64,000 nucleotides of DNA from Arthrobacter sp. SW1 (GCF_001766675.1 NZ_MJLT01000007.1:1-64000); one strand, 5' to 3'. Shown: positions 33,320-42,900, counted from the first letter of the stretch. Notes: generated by a model from the letters alone, not told the origin. Made by a program: numbers and translations.

Positions 33320-34659
33320 AACGCTCCTTGGTGCTGGCCGGCGGCGGCATGCGGGTTGCGTGGCAGGCCGGCGTGGTGCGTGCCCTCGCCGAAGAAGGCC
33401 TGGAGTTCGAGCACGTGGACGGCACCTCCGGCGGGATCCTGACGGCTGGCATGCTGCTTTCGGGGCTCGGCCCGGAGGAAATGTGTGCCCGCTGGTCCGG
33501 CGTGGATGTGAAGGATTTCGGCTCTGCGCTGCCGTTCGGCGATTACCTCAAGGGGCCGTGGTCCCTGCCCGCACTCGGCGATGCCGACGGCCTCCTCAAC
33601 AAAGTGTTCCCGGCCTTGGGAATTGACGACGCAACCATCCGGGCCCGCGCGGCGGAACCGGGCGCCGTCGGGGGTTCCTTCAACGTGGTGGAGTTCACCG
33701 GCAAACGCTGCCACGCGATCGACGCCACCCTGATCGACGCCGAACTGATGGCCGCGGGCATGTCCCTGCCGATCTTCCTGACGCCGCTGCGACGCGACGG
33801 GAAGGTATGGACAGACGCCGTCTGGGTGCGCGACGCCAACGTGCAGGAGGCGCTGCGGCGCGGGGCGGAGGAGGTATGGCTGATCTGGTGTATCGGGAAT
33901 TCACCGTATTGGGGCGACGGGCCGCTGGAGCAGTACGTGCACATGATCGAGATGAGCGCCATGGGAGCGCTCCTGGCCGATTTCGAGGCGGCGTCCGCGG
34001 CAGGGCGGGAGTTCGTGCTGCATGTGGTGCGGCCCGAGCATCCGCTGCCGTTGGATCCGGAGTTCTACCTGGGCCGGATCAGCGCTGATGCCCTCGTGGC
34101 CATGGGCTACCGGGATGCCCGGGCTTATCTTTCATCCCGGTCCCCGGGCGGGCTGCCCAAGGACGAGCGGTGCACGGCGATGAGCGAGGCTCCTCCCGGT
34201 GTGCGGTACACGGACCGGCTGCACGGGTCTTTGGAGGGCGCGGACCTCGGGTTTACGGCCGTGGTGGAGATGCCCTCTTCCGGAGCCGGCGCCCGGCTTT
34301 CCGGGTTCCTGGATTGCCCGGCCTTCGGTGCCCGGCGCTTCCTGGCCGGTGGCCGCGTCGAATCGTCCGGTGAGACGCTCCGGTACCGCGCACAAATAAT
34401 GCTCGACGACGGCTGGCACGGTGTGTTGGTGACCCGCACCTTCCACGATGATCCGGGTCCGGATGCGTGGGCGGATTCGCGGTCTGCGGTCCTGGAGGTG
34501 GAGGGCTTTCCCGCGGTTGAACTGCGCATGGCCCTGGGCGATGCGGCCGCCTTGATCGCCTCCGTGGAACCGATGGGGTCGCACGGTTTCCTGGACCGGG
34601 CCTCAGCGGCCGCGGGATTCATCGGCAACGGCCTGCGGGAGTTGCTGGCGAGGTATTGA
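33316..34659 (+). CDS. Patatin-like phospholipase with shared C-terminal domain
   Basis: 447 residues. The patatin half (1-290) has the oxyanion loop LAGGGMRVAWQ, nucleophile Ser38 in GTSGG, and the dyad Asp167 in WTDAVW (DA instead of the usual DG). It would cleave acyl esters of lipids. Residues about 293-445 repeat the domain found at the end of the oxidoreductase at 25859: YTDRLHG against FTEQMHG, RYRAQIMLDD against YRLWLRD, DAWADS against DSWADT. Two unlike enzymes of one operon therefore carry one accessory domain, perhaps to bind the same substrate or membrane. No signal peptide. Last gene of the overlapping chain. Confidence 0.85.
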   Translation: MKRSLVLAGGGMRVAWQAGVVRALAEEGLEFEHVDGTSGGILTAGMLLSGLGPEEMCARWSGVDVKDFGSALPFGDYLKGPWSLPALGDADGLLNKVFPALGIDDATIRARAAEPGAVGGSFNVVEFTGKRCHAIDATLIDAELMAAGMSLPIFLTPLRRDGKVWTDAVWVRDANVQEALRRGAEEVWLIWCIGNSPYWGDGPLEQYVHMIEMSAMGALLADFEAASAAGREFVLHVVRPEHPLPLDPEFYLGRISADALVAMGYRDARAYLSSRSPGGLPKDERCTAMSEAPPGVRYTDRLHGSLEGADLGFTAVVEMPSSGAGARLSGFLDCPAFGARRFLAGGRVESSGETLRYRAQIMLDDGWHGVLVTRTFHDDPGPDAWADSRSAVLEVEGFPAVELRMALGDAAALIASVEPMGSHGFLDRASAAAGFIGNGLRELLARY

Positions 34660-34751
34660 GTGCACCCCAGGCGGCAGCATCACGGGCGAACCCGGGCGAA
34701 CCAGCGCAAGCCCGGTCAGCCCAGCTCCTCCGGCAATCCAGCCAATCCGGA

Positions 34752-36308
34752 TCAAAAGGGCGGCGGATGTGCCTGGCTCGCTGATGATGCCGCCGGCGGT
34801 GTTGTTCCCGGCGTTCCCGACGTTCCCGACGTTCCCGACGTTCCCGGCGGACCGGATCTGGGCTCCATTTCGCTGTCCATCGTGCTGCTTGCCGGTGTTG
34901 GCGGACTGTCCTTGTAGATCCGGCCGGTGGGGCTGGTCCATTCAAGGGTTCCGTTTCCGCTTTGTCGGGTGGTCCAGCGGCTCTGGTGCTTGAGTACGTG
35001 GTGGCGTCGGCAGAGGCCTGCGAGGTTTCCGGTTTCGGTGGCGCCGCCGAGCGCGGCGTCGTGGGTGTGGTCGAGGTCGAGTTCGCGTGCGGGGATTCCG
35101 CAGCCGGGGAAACGGCAGCGTGAATCGCGGGCTCTGAGGAGGCGTTTGAGGTCTTCACCCGGCCGGTATCTGTCCACGGCAAGCACGGCGCCGCTGACGG
35201 GATCGGTGAGGACCCGGTTCCAGCCAGTGGCACTGCCGGCCAGGGCGCGGGCGGTGTCCGGGTCGATCGGGTGCCGGCCGTTCAGTTCGGCCGCAGCCCG
35301 GGACAGGCGCCCAGGTTTGGAGCCGGGGGCTGGGGTCTGTGCCGTCGGACCGGCGGGTCCGGGCCCGTTGACGTCGGATTCGCCAAGGCCCGTCTCAGTA
35401 TCCGGCCCATCGTCGCCGACCAAGGTCAGCACCGGGACGGTGATATCCACCCGGGCCGTGATGGCGGCGAGGAGTCCGTCCGGGGTGTCGTGGCCGGCTG
35501 GTGCACCGCGCAGCAACATGTCTGCGAACAAGTCGGCACGCAGCTGGTCCATGGATCGGGGTTCGCCGGTGCTTGTGCCGGCGGCGGTTGCATCCACACC
35601 GGCGGCCTGGCCTCCTCCAGCGGCGCCCAGTTCCGTGTGCTTCTTGGCCATCTGGGTCAGCCGGTCATGGATCCCGTAGGCCACAGCCGCAGGCAGGGTC
35701 GCGGCCAGCTCGGCCATGCCATCAGGCAGGGGATGCACCCGCACGCACCGCCCGGCCGCCGCCCGCTCATGCCGGACAGCCAACGGCTCTGCCTGGGCTT
35801 TCTCCGCTTCCCGGGCCGCGAGGCGCCGCAAGCGGTTCGGGGCCTGCCGCTCAGCACAGTCCACCACCACAGCCTCATACCGGGAACGGGCGTCGTCATC
35901 GAACAAGCCGGCCCCGGCCTCCTGGATCGCCCGCACATGGGCCAGGCTGATCCGCCCCTCCGACAGCGCCCGGTACGCCAAGGGGAACCGCTCCGCCAGT
36001 TCCACGGCCTGGCCCAACTGCCGCTGCACGGTCCGGTCGCTCATCCGCGTCGCCGCGGCAATCTCGGCCGCCACCGCCCGCTCCGCCAATTCCCGCTCAG
36101 GTGCCCGCCACCCCGAACCCGGGCCGGCGCCGTCGTCCGCCATTGCTTCGGCCAACTGCGACGCCATCACCAACAAGCCCTCACGCAGCGCATGCAAACG
36201 CGCCTGCACCCGCTCCAGAGATTCCAGCGAGGACACGACGTCAGCGAGCGCGTCGAAAGGAAGAGTCCGCTTCCCCGCCGCCTGCTCCAACACCGTGCTG
36301 TTCTCCAT
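34752..36308 (-). CDS. HNH endonuclease with DUF222 (13E12 repeat family)
   Basis: About 518 residues. The N-terminal DUF222 region (about 30-330) has the usual helical features (AATRMSDRTVQRQLGQAVEL, GRISLAHVRAIQ). The HNH nuclease lies near the C-terminus: CRFPGC, LDLDHTHDAALGG, NLAGLCRRHHVLKH, with Cys pairs for zinc. Such proteins are multicopy in mycobacteria and Arthrobacter; their role (mobile or defence nuclease) is unsettled. The last 30 residues are a GTSGTSGTSGTPGT tail made by 9-bp repeats. The ATG at 36306-36308 is the best start; a TTG 12 bases upstream is possible. No ribosome site is visible. Confidence 0.85.
   Translation of the reverse strand: MENSTVLEQAAGKRTLPFDALADVVSSLESLERVQARLHALREGLLVMASQLAEAMADDGAGPGSGWRAPERELAERAVAAEIAAATRMSDRTVQRQLGQAVELAERFPLAYRALSEGRISLAHVRAIQEAGAGLFDDDARSRYEAVVVDCAERQAPNRLRRLAAREAEKAQAEPLAVRHERAAAGRCVRVHPLPDGMAELAATLPAAVAYGIHDRLTQMAKKHTELGAAGGGQAAGVDATAAGTSTGEPRSMDQLRADLFADMLLRGAPAGHDTPDGLLAAITARVDITVPVLTLVGDDGPDTETGLGESDVNGPGPAGPTAQTPAPGSKPGRLSRAAAELNGRHPIDPDTARALAGSATGWNRVLTDPVSGAVLAVDRYRPGEDLKRLLRARDSRCRFPGCGIPARELDLDHTHDAALGGATETGNLAGLCRRHHVLKHQSRWTTRQSGNGTLEWTSPTGRIYKDSPPTPASSTMDSEMEPRSGPPGTSGTSGTSGTPGTTPPAASSASQAHPPPF
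34804..34848 (-). repeat. Five 9-bp tandem repeats in the HNH gene tail
   Basis: The plus-strand unit GTTCCCGAC/GTTCCCGGC occurs five times in a row and codes for Gly-Thr-Ser/Pro triplets on the minus strand. Copy changes keep the frame, so tail length may vary between strains. Confidence 0.9.
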
Positions 36309-36560
36309 GAACCAATCCAAACAGCAGGCACTGACAATATTGGGCCCTCGCCAGCCTGGTTACGTTCCCCAGGGGTCCGGGGCCCCAATAGTCGGACTCC
36401 CGGTCGAGTTCGGACTTTCCGAAGCGGCGAAGAACCAAATCCAGTTCGACCCACGACGTCGCTCTGCTGCGAGCGACTTCCGCCCGCAGAAACGGCAATC
36501 TCGAAGCGGACGGTCTCCTGATTCCCGGCCGCCGTCACGAACATCTGCAGCAGCGTGTCC

Positions 36561-36923
36561 TCAGATCCCGTGCCATTCCGCGGCGACCTCGATCAGCCGA
36601 TCCGCACACACCCGCGCAGCCCGCAACATCGCGTTGGCCGGTTCACTTTCCGGCAAATGCAAAGCCCACTGCTCCTCGATGAAGTCAGGGCTCAACCCGA
36701 GAATGTCCTTCGCCGCGAATTCCATCTCGGCGGCGAGGTGAAAGGCATGCAGCGCATCAGCGAACTCAAGATATTCCGAATCCACCCCGGCAAGGCGAAC
36801 AGCAGCATCGTCGAGATACATCGGATGCAGCGCACAGCTTGCGATGGCCTCGAGCCAGTGTTCGGCCTTCCTGCTCGCTTCCTTCCTCCGCGCAGGACTG
36901 AACCCGGACCTGAACCACCCCAT
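36561..36923 (-). CDS. Small hypothetical protein, acidic and helical
   Basis: 120 residues, cytoplasmic, with a basic start (MGWFRSGFSPARRKEASRKA) and then mostly acidic helices (HWLEAIASCALHPMYLDDAA, VDSEYLEFADALHAFHLAAE). No family recognised and no catalytic motif. Codon use matches its neighbours, which supports a real gene. It stands alone between the HNH gene and the flavoprotein at 37119, divergent from the latter. A TAGCCT box lies 7 nt before the ATG on the minus strand, near a leaderless arrangement. The 250 bp between it and the HNH gene hold nothing recognisable. Confidence 0.6.
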   Translation of the reverse strand: MGWFRSGFSPARRKEASRKAEHWLEAIASCALHPMYLDDAAVRLAGVDSEYLEFADALHAFHLAAEMEFAAKDILGLSPDFIEEQWALHLPESEPANAMLRAARVCADRLIEVAAEWHGI

Positions 36924-37005
36924 GCGGGCAAGGCTACAGCCACCCACCGTGTGACCCACCTCATTACCGGCCGGTAACAGCCAGCGAACGGGTCCGCGAA
37001 AAACC

Positions 37006-37048
37006 GCAACCACCGGGAAACACCCCGGAAAACACGGACTCCTACGCT
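37006..37048 (+). promoter_or_regulatory. GlnR-like operator and -10 box of the NirB-like flavoprotein
   Basis: GCAAC (37006), GAAAC (37017) and GAAAA (37028) are in 11-bp register; 10 nt later comes TACGCT (37043-37048), the same -10 as at nirB. GTAAC (36974) and CGAAC (36985) form another pair in a shifted register. The predicted start near 37055 gives a 64-nt leader. Confidence 0.6.
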
Positions 37049-37118
37049 GGAGGCAACCGCGAAACACCGCCTGAGCCCCGCTCCAGGCAACACCGCCCAC
37101 AAAGCGAAAGGACCCGCC

Positions 37119-37991
37119 ATGCCGGACACCTCCACCCACCTCGTCATCGCAGGCGCCGGCCCGGCAGCGCAGGCCCTCCTCCGCCACCTCACGGGCATGG
37201 AGAGCATCATCCAGCAGGGTTCCTCCACGGCACCTTTCGAAGGCCGGATCACCGTTCTGAGCAACCGCGACGAATGCCCCGAGGCGCTGCTGGAATCCGC
37301 CGCGCACCCCAAGGTGTCGGTGCGCTTCGGCCAGGCGGCCAGCTTCATCGACGCGGCGAACCGCAAGGTCACCACCACCGAGGGCCTGGAATTTGCCTAC
37401 GACCAGCTCGTCATCGCCACCGGCTCCGCCCCTGCGCTCCCGCCCGTGCACGGCGCCGAACACGCCATGGCCTATTCCACCATCGACGACGCCGAGCAAC
37501 TCGGCACCCACATCAAGACGCTCACCGAAACGATCGGCCGCCGGCCCCTCGGCATCCTCGTGGGAACCGGCCCGTCCGCCGGCCAGGCCGAGGCAGTCCT
37601 CCGCGCCCGCGGCGTCCGTCCGGTCCGCACCACGCTGCGCCCGGCCGCCGTCGTCTCCTCCCCCACCTCCGGCAGGAACGGCGCCGGCATCATCTTCGAC
37701 GACGGCAGCATCATGAACGGCGACCTGGTGGTCCTCGCCGAAGAGCGTGCCCCGCGCAGCAGCCTCGCCGAAAGTGCCGGCCTGGAGACAACGCCCGACG
37801 GCGGCATCCTGGTGGGGAGCGGATTCGAAAGTTCGGTGCCGGGCATCTTCGCCCTCGGGGACGCCGCGGCACGCGACGGCCTGCGGTTGGGCCTGGTGCT
37901 GTCCGCGAAGGAAGCCGCGGCCCGCTGCGCCGCCCGGCTCGCCGAAGACGCGCTCCGCCGTCGTCCGTCACTGGAATCCGCGGCCGCCTGA
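37119..37991 (+). CDS. Short NirB-like FAD-dependent oxidoreductase
   Basis: 290 residues, only the FAD/NAD half of a NirB/NasB-type reductase. The N-terminal motif is [13 protein letters not shown], followed by [15 protein letters not shown] and the GD motif in [10 protein letters not shown]. The second Rossmann site is degenerate ([14 protein letters not shown]), so NAD(P)H binding is doubtful. Segments [11 protein letters not shown] and [10 protein letters not shown] line up with NirB (YRTLDDVWTI and GEKLGRKV), so it is probably a shortened nirB paralogue. No BFD, ferredoxin or siroheme domain. It has its own GlnR-like promoter, so it belongs to the nitrogen regulon; it could be an auxiliary reductase, a sensor or a decaying copy. 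ATG follows AAAGGA. Confidence 0.8.
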   Translation: MPDTSTHLVIAGAGPAAQALLRHLTGMESIIQQGSSTAPFEGRITVLSNRDECPEALLESAAHPKVSVRFGQAASFIDAANRKVTTTEGLEFAYDQLVIATGSAPALPPVHGAEHAMAYSTIDDAEQLGTHIKTLTETIGRRPLGILVGTGPSAGQAEAVLRARGVRPVRTTLRPAAVVSSPTSGRNGAGIIFDDGSIMNGDLVVLAEERAPRSSLAESAGLETTPDGGILVGSGFESSVPGIFALGDAAARDGLRLGLVLSAKEAAARCAARLAEDALRRRPSLESAAA

Positions 37992-38079
37992 CAGTCCGCC
38001 GGCGGGCCCGGGGCCTATGGCAAGATGGTCCTTTGACGAGCCACCAAGCGGCCACCCGGCCCGCCACGGAAGGACTGCC

Positions 38080-38787
38080 ATGAGCAACGACGCCGCTACC
38101 GCAGCAAACGCCAGCGCAGCAAACATTGCCTCCTACATCGACCACACCCTCCTCAAGCCGGAAGCCAGCGCGGCGGACGTCGAGAAGGTCTGCGCCGAAG
38201 CCATCGAATACGGCTTCAAGTCGGTCTGCGTGAACCCCATCTGGGTCAAGACGGTGTCCAAGGCCCTGAAGGGCTCAGAGGTCCTGACGTGTGCTGTGGT
38301 GGGCTTCCCCCTGGGCGCCACGCCGAGCGACGTGAAGGCCTTCGAAGCCCGCGGCGCGGTGCTGGACGGCGCGGATGAAATCGACATGGTGATCGACATC
38401 GCGGCGGCCCGCGCCAACGACAAGGGTGCGCTGGTTGACGACATCACCGCCGTCGCCGAGGCCGTCCACGCGGGCGAAGCGATCCTTAAGGTCATCATCG
38501 AAACGTCCCTGTTGAACGACGAGCAGAAGGTCATCGCCTGCGAAGCGGCCGTGGAAGCCGGCGCCGACTTCGTCAAGACGTCCACCGGATTCAACGGCGG
38601 CGGCGCCACCGTTGAGGACGTGGCCCTCATGCGCAAGACGGTCGGCCCGGACATCGGTGTCAAAGCGTCGGGCGGAGTGCGTTCCCTTGCCGACGCGCAG
38701 GCTATGATTGCTGCTGGTGCAACACGTATTGGCGCCAGCTCCGGAATTGCCATCGTCAAGGGTGAACAGGGTTCATCCGCCTACTGA
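38080..38787 (+). CDS. deoC: Deoxyribose-phosphate aldolase
   Basis: 235 residues, a TIM barrel of the class I DeoC family, which splits 2-deoxyribose-5-phosphate into glyceraldehyde-3-phosphate and acetaldehyde. Motifs: [10 protein letters not shown] at the start, [17 protein letters not shown], and the Schiff-base Lys166 in VKTSTGF, with GVKASGGVR near the end. It completes deoxynucleoside breakdown with punA and the mutase encoded elsewhere in the window. The ATG at 38080 is chosen because GGAAGGA precedes it and the conserved start follows. A small membrane protein gene follows at 38841. Confidence 0.95.
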   Translation: MSNDAATAANASAANIASYIDHTLLKPEASAADVEKVCAEAIEYGFKSVCVNPIWVKTVSKALKGSEVLTCAVVGFPLGATPSDVKAFEARGAVLDGADEIDMVIDIAAARANDKGALVDDITAVAEAVHAGEAILKVIIETSLLNDEQKVIACEAAVEAGADFVKTSTGFNGGGATVEDVALMRKTVGPDIGVKASGGVRSLADAQAMIAAGATRIGASSGIAIVKGEQGSSAY

Positions 38788-38840
38788 CGGGCCCGGCAGC
38801 GGCCATGGAATTTGAGCCCCGCGGGGCCGAGGAGGAAAGA

Positions 38841-39068
38841 ATGTCCCAGCACGCCGGCAACAAGCCCATCGTCAAAGAGAACAACCTGGGTGTGAGCCTG
38901 GCGATCTTCCTGGTCATCATCGTGATGTTCCTCGGCGCCATCTACTCGCTGTCCTTCCTGACCCTGGACAACCCGTGGCCGATGGCCGTCTGCCTCGGCC
39001 TGTTCGCCCTGGCGTTCTGGATTCCGCAGACCATCCTGGGCCGCTCCGATTCGGCCGGCGAGAACTAA
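38841..39068 (+). CDS. Small membrane protein, two helices
   Basis: 75 residues with two predicted membrane helices (about 16-38 and 45-64), charged ends and no known motif. A strong GAGGAGGAAAGA ribosome site precedes the ATG. It may be co-transcribed with deoC (53-bp gap). Function unknown. The second copy of the hairpin repeat follows at 39081. Confidence 0.75.
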   Translation: MSQHAGNKPIVKENNLGVSLAIFLVIIVMFLGAIYSLSFLTLDNPWPMAVCLGLFALAFWIPQTILGRSDSAGEN

Positions 39069-39080
39069 AGACTTAACCCG

Positions 39081-39143
39081 CAACGCGGGGTCACTTACGG
39101 CCCGTCCCGAGGGACTTTATGGGCCGTAAGTGACCCCGCGTTG
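39081..39143. repeat. Intergenic hairpin repeat, copy 2
   Basis: Perfect 23-bp arms at 39081-39103 and 39121-39143 with a 17-nt loop. The arms match copy 1 (17840-17902) except for one position: TCAC/GTGA here, TCAG/CTGA there, so the change is made in both arms and pairing is kept. Both copies end their loop in ACTTT(C)AT and are followed at a short distance by TTTAA. Here the element lies between convergent genes and could serve as a two-way terminator. Confidence 0.85.
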
Positions 39144-39147
39144 GTGT

Positions 39148-39954
39148 TTAAGGCAGCAGGCCCGCGAACGCCGTCACTACCGCCGGCCAGTGTGTCTTCG
39201 CCAGCGCCCAGGCCGCGCCGCAGATCCCCACCATCGCGTAGGCGCTCACCGGAATCAGCACCAGCCACTCCCGGCGCGAACCCGCTTTGCCAAGCAGCGG
39301 GATGGACAGTGCTCCGTTGGCCTTCCAGATCCCGCTCACCAGCGGCAGCTTCCGCCAGAATTTCGGCGGCTTGATGACGATCGGCCACAGCAGCGGCACT
39401 CCCCCGGTGGTCACCATGTCGCCGACAATGTGGACCACGACGCCGGTCAGCATGGAAATCGGCAGCCACGCCCACTGGTGCGGGGCGAACCACGTCACCA
39501 GTCCCGCGGTTGCCAGCGCGAACACCCAGTTGGCCAGCCAGCCGTGCTCGGGGAACAGCTTCAGCGCCTTGGCGGCCAGGTTGATCATGAACATGCACAA
39601 CAGCCCGGCGCCCACGGACAAGCGGCCCACCGGGGTGTCCAGCTGGAACTGTGCCGCCATGGCCGCGAGCACCACGAAGGCAGCCGCCCCCAGGATGGAA
39701 TGCGTGCCCTGCCGGTGCCCGCCGCTGGCCTTTTCGATCCCGACGGCGATCAGCCGGGACAGCGGCGGCAGCGAGTGGGCGATGGTGCTTGAGCGGTGGT
39801 CCCAGTCGCATACCAGGGCGGTTCCCGCCGTCGTGATCGCTCCGATCAGGATTCCGGTGGAATCCAGCGGGTACCAGCCCAGCGCGTACGGCCCCGTGGA
39901 CGCAATAGCAATCCACGCCGCGGCTCCCGACGCGGCGTGGTGTCCTCCCATCAT
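39148..39954 (-). CDS. Membrane-bound metal-dependent hydrolase (YdjM/DUF457 family)
   Basis: 268 residues, about six hydrophobic helices. The YdjM-type metal ligands appear as HHAASG at the N-terminus, CDWDHRSS after helix 2, HRQGTHS, and HIVGDMVTTGG. The family is annotated as inner-membrane metal-dependent hydrolase; in enterobacteria it is LexA-regulated, while the substrate is unknown. Here it starts 4 bp after mfd on the same strand, so it is likely co-transcribed with the repair factor, a suggestive but unproven link with DNA damage. Confidence 0.82.
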   Translation of the reverse strand: MMGGHHAASGAAAWIAIASTGPYALGWYPLDSTGILIGAITTAGTALVCDWDHRSSTIAHSLPPLSRLIAVGIEKASGGHRQGTHSILGAAAFVVLAAMAAQFQLDTPVGRLSVGAGLLCMFMINLAAKALKLFPEHGWLANWVFALATAGLVTWFAPHQWAWLPISMLTGVVVHIVGDMVTTGGVPLLWPIVIKPPKFWRKLPLVSGIWKANGALSIPLLGKAGSRREWLVLIPVSAYAMVGICGAAWALAKTHWPAVVTAFAGLLP

Positions 39955-39958
39955 GCGG

Positions 39959-42900
39959 CTAGCCCGCGCTTGCCGAGGTGGAACCGGACGCCGGGGCGTC
40001 CGTGAAGAGCGCGGTGATGACCGTGTTGGCCCAGGTGAGGATCTCGGCGTCCTGCAGGTCCCTGCCGCCGATCTTGGCGGTCTTCGGCTTGGGAATCAGC
40101 ACCGAATCCAGGGCAGGCTTCACCTGCGAGCCCGGGTACATGCGGTTCAACCGCATCACCTTGGACTCCGGCAGGTTCGCCGGCGAGAAGCGGATGAAGT
40201 TGCCCTGGAGCGCGACGTCGGACAGGCCGGCTTCGCGGGCCGTGACCCGGAAGCGCGCGACGGCAATGAGGTTCTGCACCGGCAGCGGCGGCTCGCCGTA
40301 GCGGTCCACCAGCTCGGCGAGGACCTCGTCGATGGCCTCGTTCGTGACGGCGGCGGCCAGCTTGCGGTAGGCCTCCAGGCGGAGCCGCTCCCCAGGCACG
40401 TAGTCGTGCGGCAGGTGGGCGTTGACGGGCAGCTCGATCTTCATCTCGGCGGCCTTTTCCTCGGCCTCGCCGCGGTATTCGGCCACGGCCTCGCCCACCA
40501 GGCGGATGTAGAGGTCGAAGCCGACGCCTTGGATGTGGCCGGACTGTTCGCCGCCCAGCAGGTTGCCGGCGCCGCGGATTTCCAGGTCCTTCATGGCCAG
40601 CTGCATGCCGGCACCGAGCTCGTTGTGGGCTGCCACGGCCTTGAGCCGTTCCAGCGCCACCTCGCCCAGCGGCTTCTCCGAGGGGTACAGGAAGTAGGCG
40701 TAGGCGCGTTCCCGGCCACGGCCCACGCGGCCGCGCAACTGGTGCAGCTGGGACAGGCCGTACTTGTCCGCGCCGTCCACGATCAGGGTGTTGGCGTTGG
40801 AGATATCCAGGCCGGTTTCGATGATGGTGGTGCAGACCAGCACGTCGAAGCGCTTTTCCCAGAAGTCCACGATGATCTTTTCGAGGCGGCTTTCGGACAT
40901 CTGCCCGTGCGCCACCTCCACCCGGGCCTCGGGCACGAGCTCGCGGATCTGCGCCGCCACCCGCTCGATCGAGGACACCCGGTTGTGCACGAAGAACACC
41001 TGGCCTTCGCGCATCAGTTCGCGGCGGATCGCGGCCGAGGTCTGCTTGTCCGTGTATGGACCCACGTAAGTCAGCACCGGATGGCGCTCCTCCGGCGGGG
41101 TGGCCAGGGTGGAGGTCTCACGGATGCCCGTGAGCGACATTTCCAGGGTGCGCGGAATCGGGGTGGCGGACATGGCCAGCACGTCCACGTTGGTGCGCAT
41201 CTTCTTGAGCGCTTCCTTGTGCTCCACGCCGAAGCGCTGTTCCTCGTCCACGATCACCAGGCCGAGGTCCTTGAACTCGAAGTCCTTGGAGAGCAGGCGG
41301 TGGGTGCCGATCACCACGTCCACGGAGCCGTTCTTCACGCCCTCCGCGGTTTCCTTGGCTTCCTTGGCGGTCTGGAAGCGGGACAGCGGACGGACGCGCA
41401 GCGGGAAGCCGGAGAAGCGTTCGGTGAACGTTTCGTAGTGCTGCTGGGCCAGCAACGTGGTGGGCACCAGCACGGCCACCTGCTTGCCGTCCTGCACGGC
41501 CTTGAACGCGGCACGCACCGCGATTTCCGTCTTGCCGTAGCCGACGTCGCCGGACACCAGGCGGTCCATGGGAATCTCGCGTTCCATGTCCGCCTTGACC
41601 TCGTTGATGGTGGTCAGCTGGTCCGGGGTCTCCACGTACGGGAAGGCCTCTTCGAGCTCGCGCTGCCACGGGGTGTCCGGGCTGAAGGCGTGGCCGCGGG
41701 AGGCCATGCGCGCCGAGTACAGGCGGATCAGCTCACCGGCGATTTCCTTGACGGCCTTGCGGGCCTTGGACTTGGTGCTGGCCCAGTCCGCGCCGCCCAT
41801 CTTGCTGAGGACAGGAGTGTCGCCGCCCACGTAGCGGGTCACCTGGTCCAGCTGGTCCGTGGGCACGAAGAGCCGGTCGCCCGGGGCGCCACGCTTGGAG
41901 GAGGCGTATTCGAGGACGAGGTATTCGCGCAGCCCGGAATCGCCGGCCGAGGATCCGGCCACCTTGCGCTGGATAAGTTCGACGAACTTGCCGATGCCGT
42001 GCTGTTCGTGGACCACGAAGTCTCCGGCGTGCAATTGCAGGGGGTCGACGGCGTTGCGCCGCTTGGAGGGCATCCGCCGCATGTCCTTGGTGGAGGCCGC
42101 CGAGGCCCGCCCCAGCAGGTCCGCTTCGGTCAGCAGCCCCAGCTTGAGTCCGTCCAGCACGAAGCCGCGTCCGACGGCGGCCGTGGTCACCTCGATGATG
42201 CCCGGCTGCGGCTCCTCGGCCAGGGAGTCCACCCGGGCGCACGGGATGTTGGCGTCGTGGAAAAGCTCAGCCAGGCGCTGCGCCGGGCCGGGGCCGTCCG
42301 TGGCCACCACGATCCGCCACTGGTCCCGGACGTGGGAGCCGATGAAGTCGAGCATTTCGGCCACATCGCCCTGGTACCCGCGGGGTTCGCGGGCGTGCAG
42401 GTTGAGGACGTCGATGTCCAGGACCAAGTCCTCGTCAGTGGCGAGGGAGGTAATGGACCACCAGGAGACCTCGTGCGCCAGCGCGGAGCTGCGGGTCTCC
42501 GTCAGTGAACGGAAGCTTGCGGCATGCAGGTCTGTGGCGGCCTGGCCGGCAAGGTCAAGCGGCGCCGCGCCGCCGTCGGACGCCGTGGACCAGGCCGCCT
42601 CGAGGAATTCCTCGTTGGTGGCCGCGAGGTCGTGGGCGCGGGTGCGGACCTTCTCCGGTTCAATCACCACGGAGATGGAACCCGCCGGCAACTGCTCCAC
42701 GAAGGGCACCATGGCGTCCACCAGCACGGGGGCCAGGGATTCCATGCCCTCGACAGCGATCCCGCCGGCGATCTTTTCCAGCATGTCCGCGGCGGCCGGC
42801 ATCTGCGGTTTCAGGGTGGCGGCGCGGGACATCACGGATGGCGTGATGAGGATTTCCCGGCAGGGCGGGGCGTACAGCTCGGTGGGGTGCTGGATGGTTC

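Noticed and set aside
34804..34848. Short repeats considered as a CRISPR array
   Set aside because: The units are 9 bp, contiguous without spacers and in frame inside the HNH gene.
39287..42508. A 1073-codon open frame on the plus strand opposite mfd
   Set aside because: Mfd is certain on the other strand. Long antisense frames are expected at this GC content.
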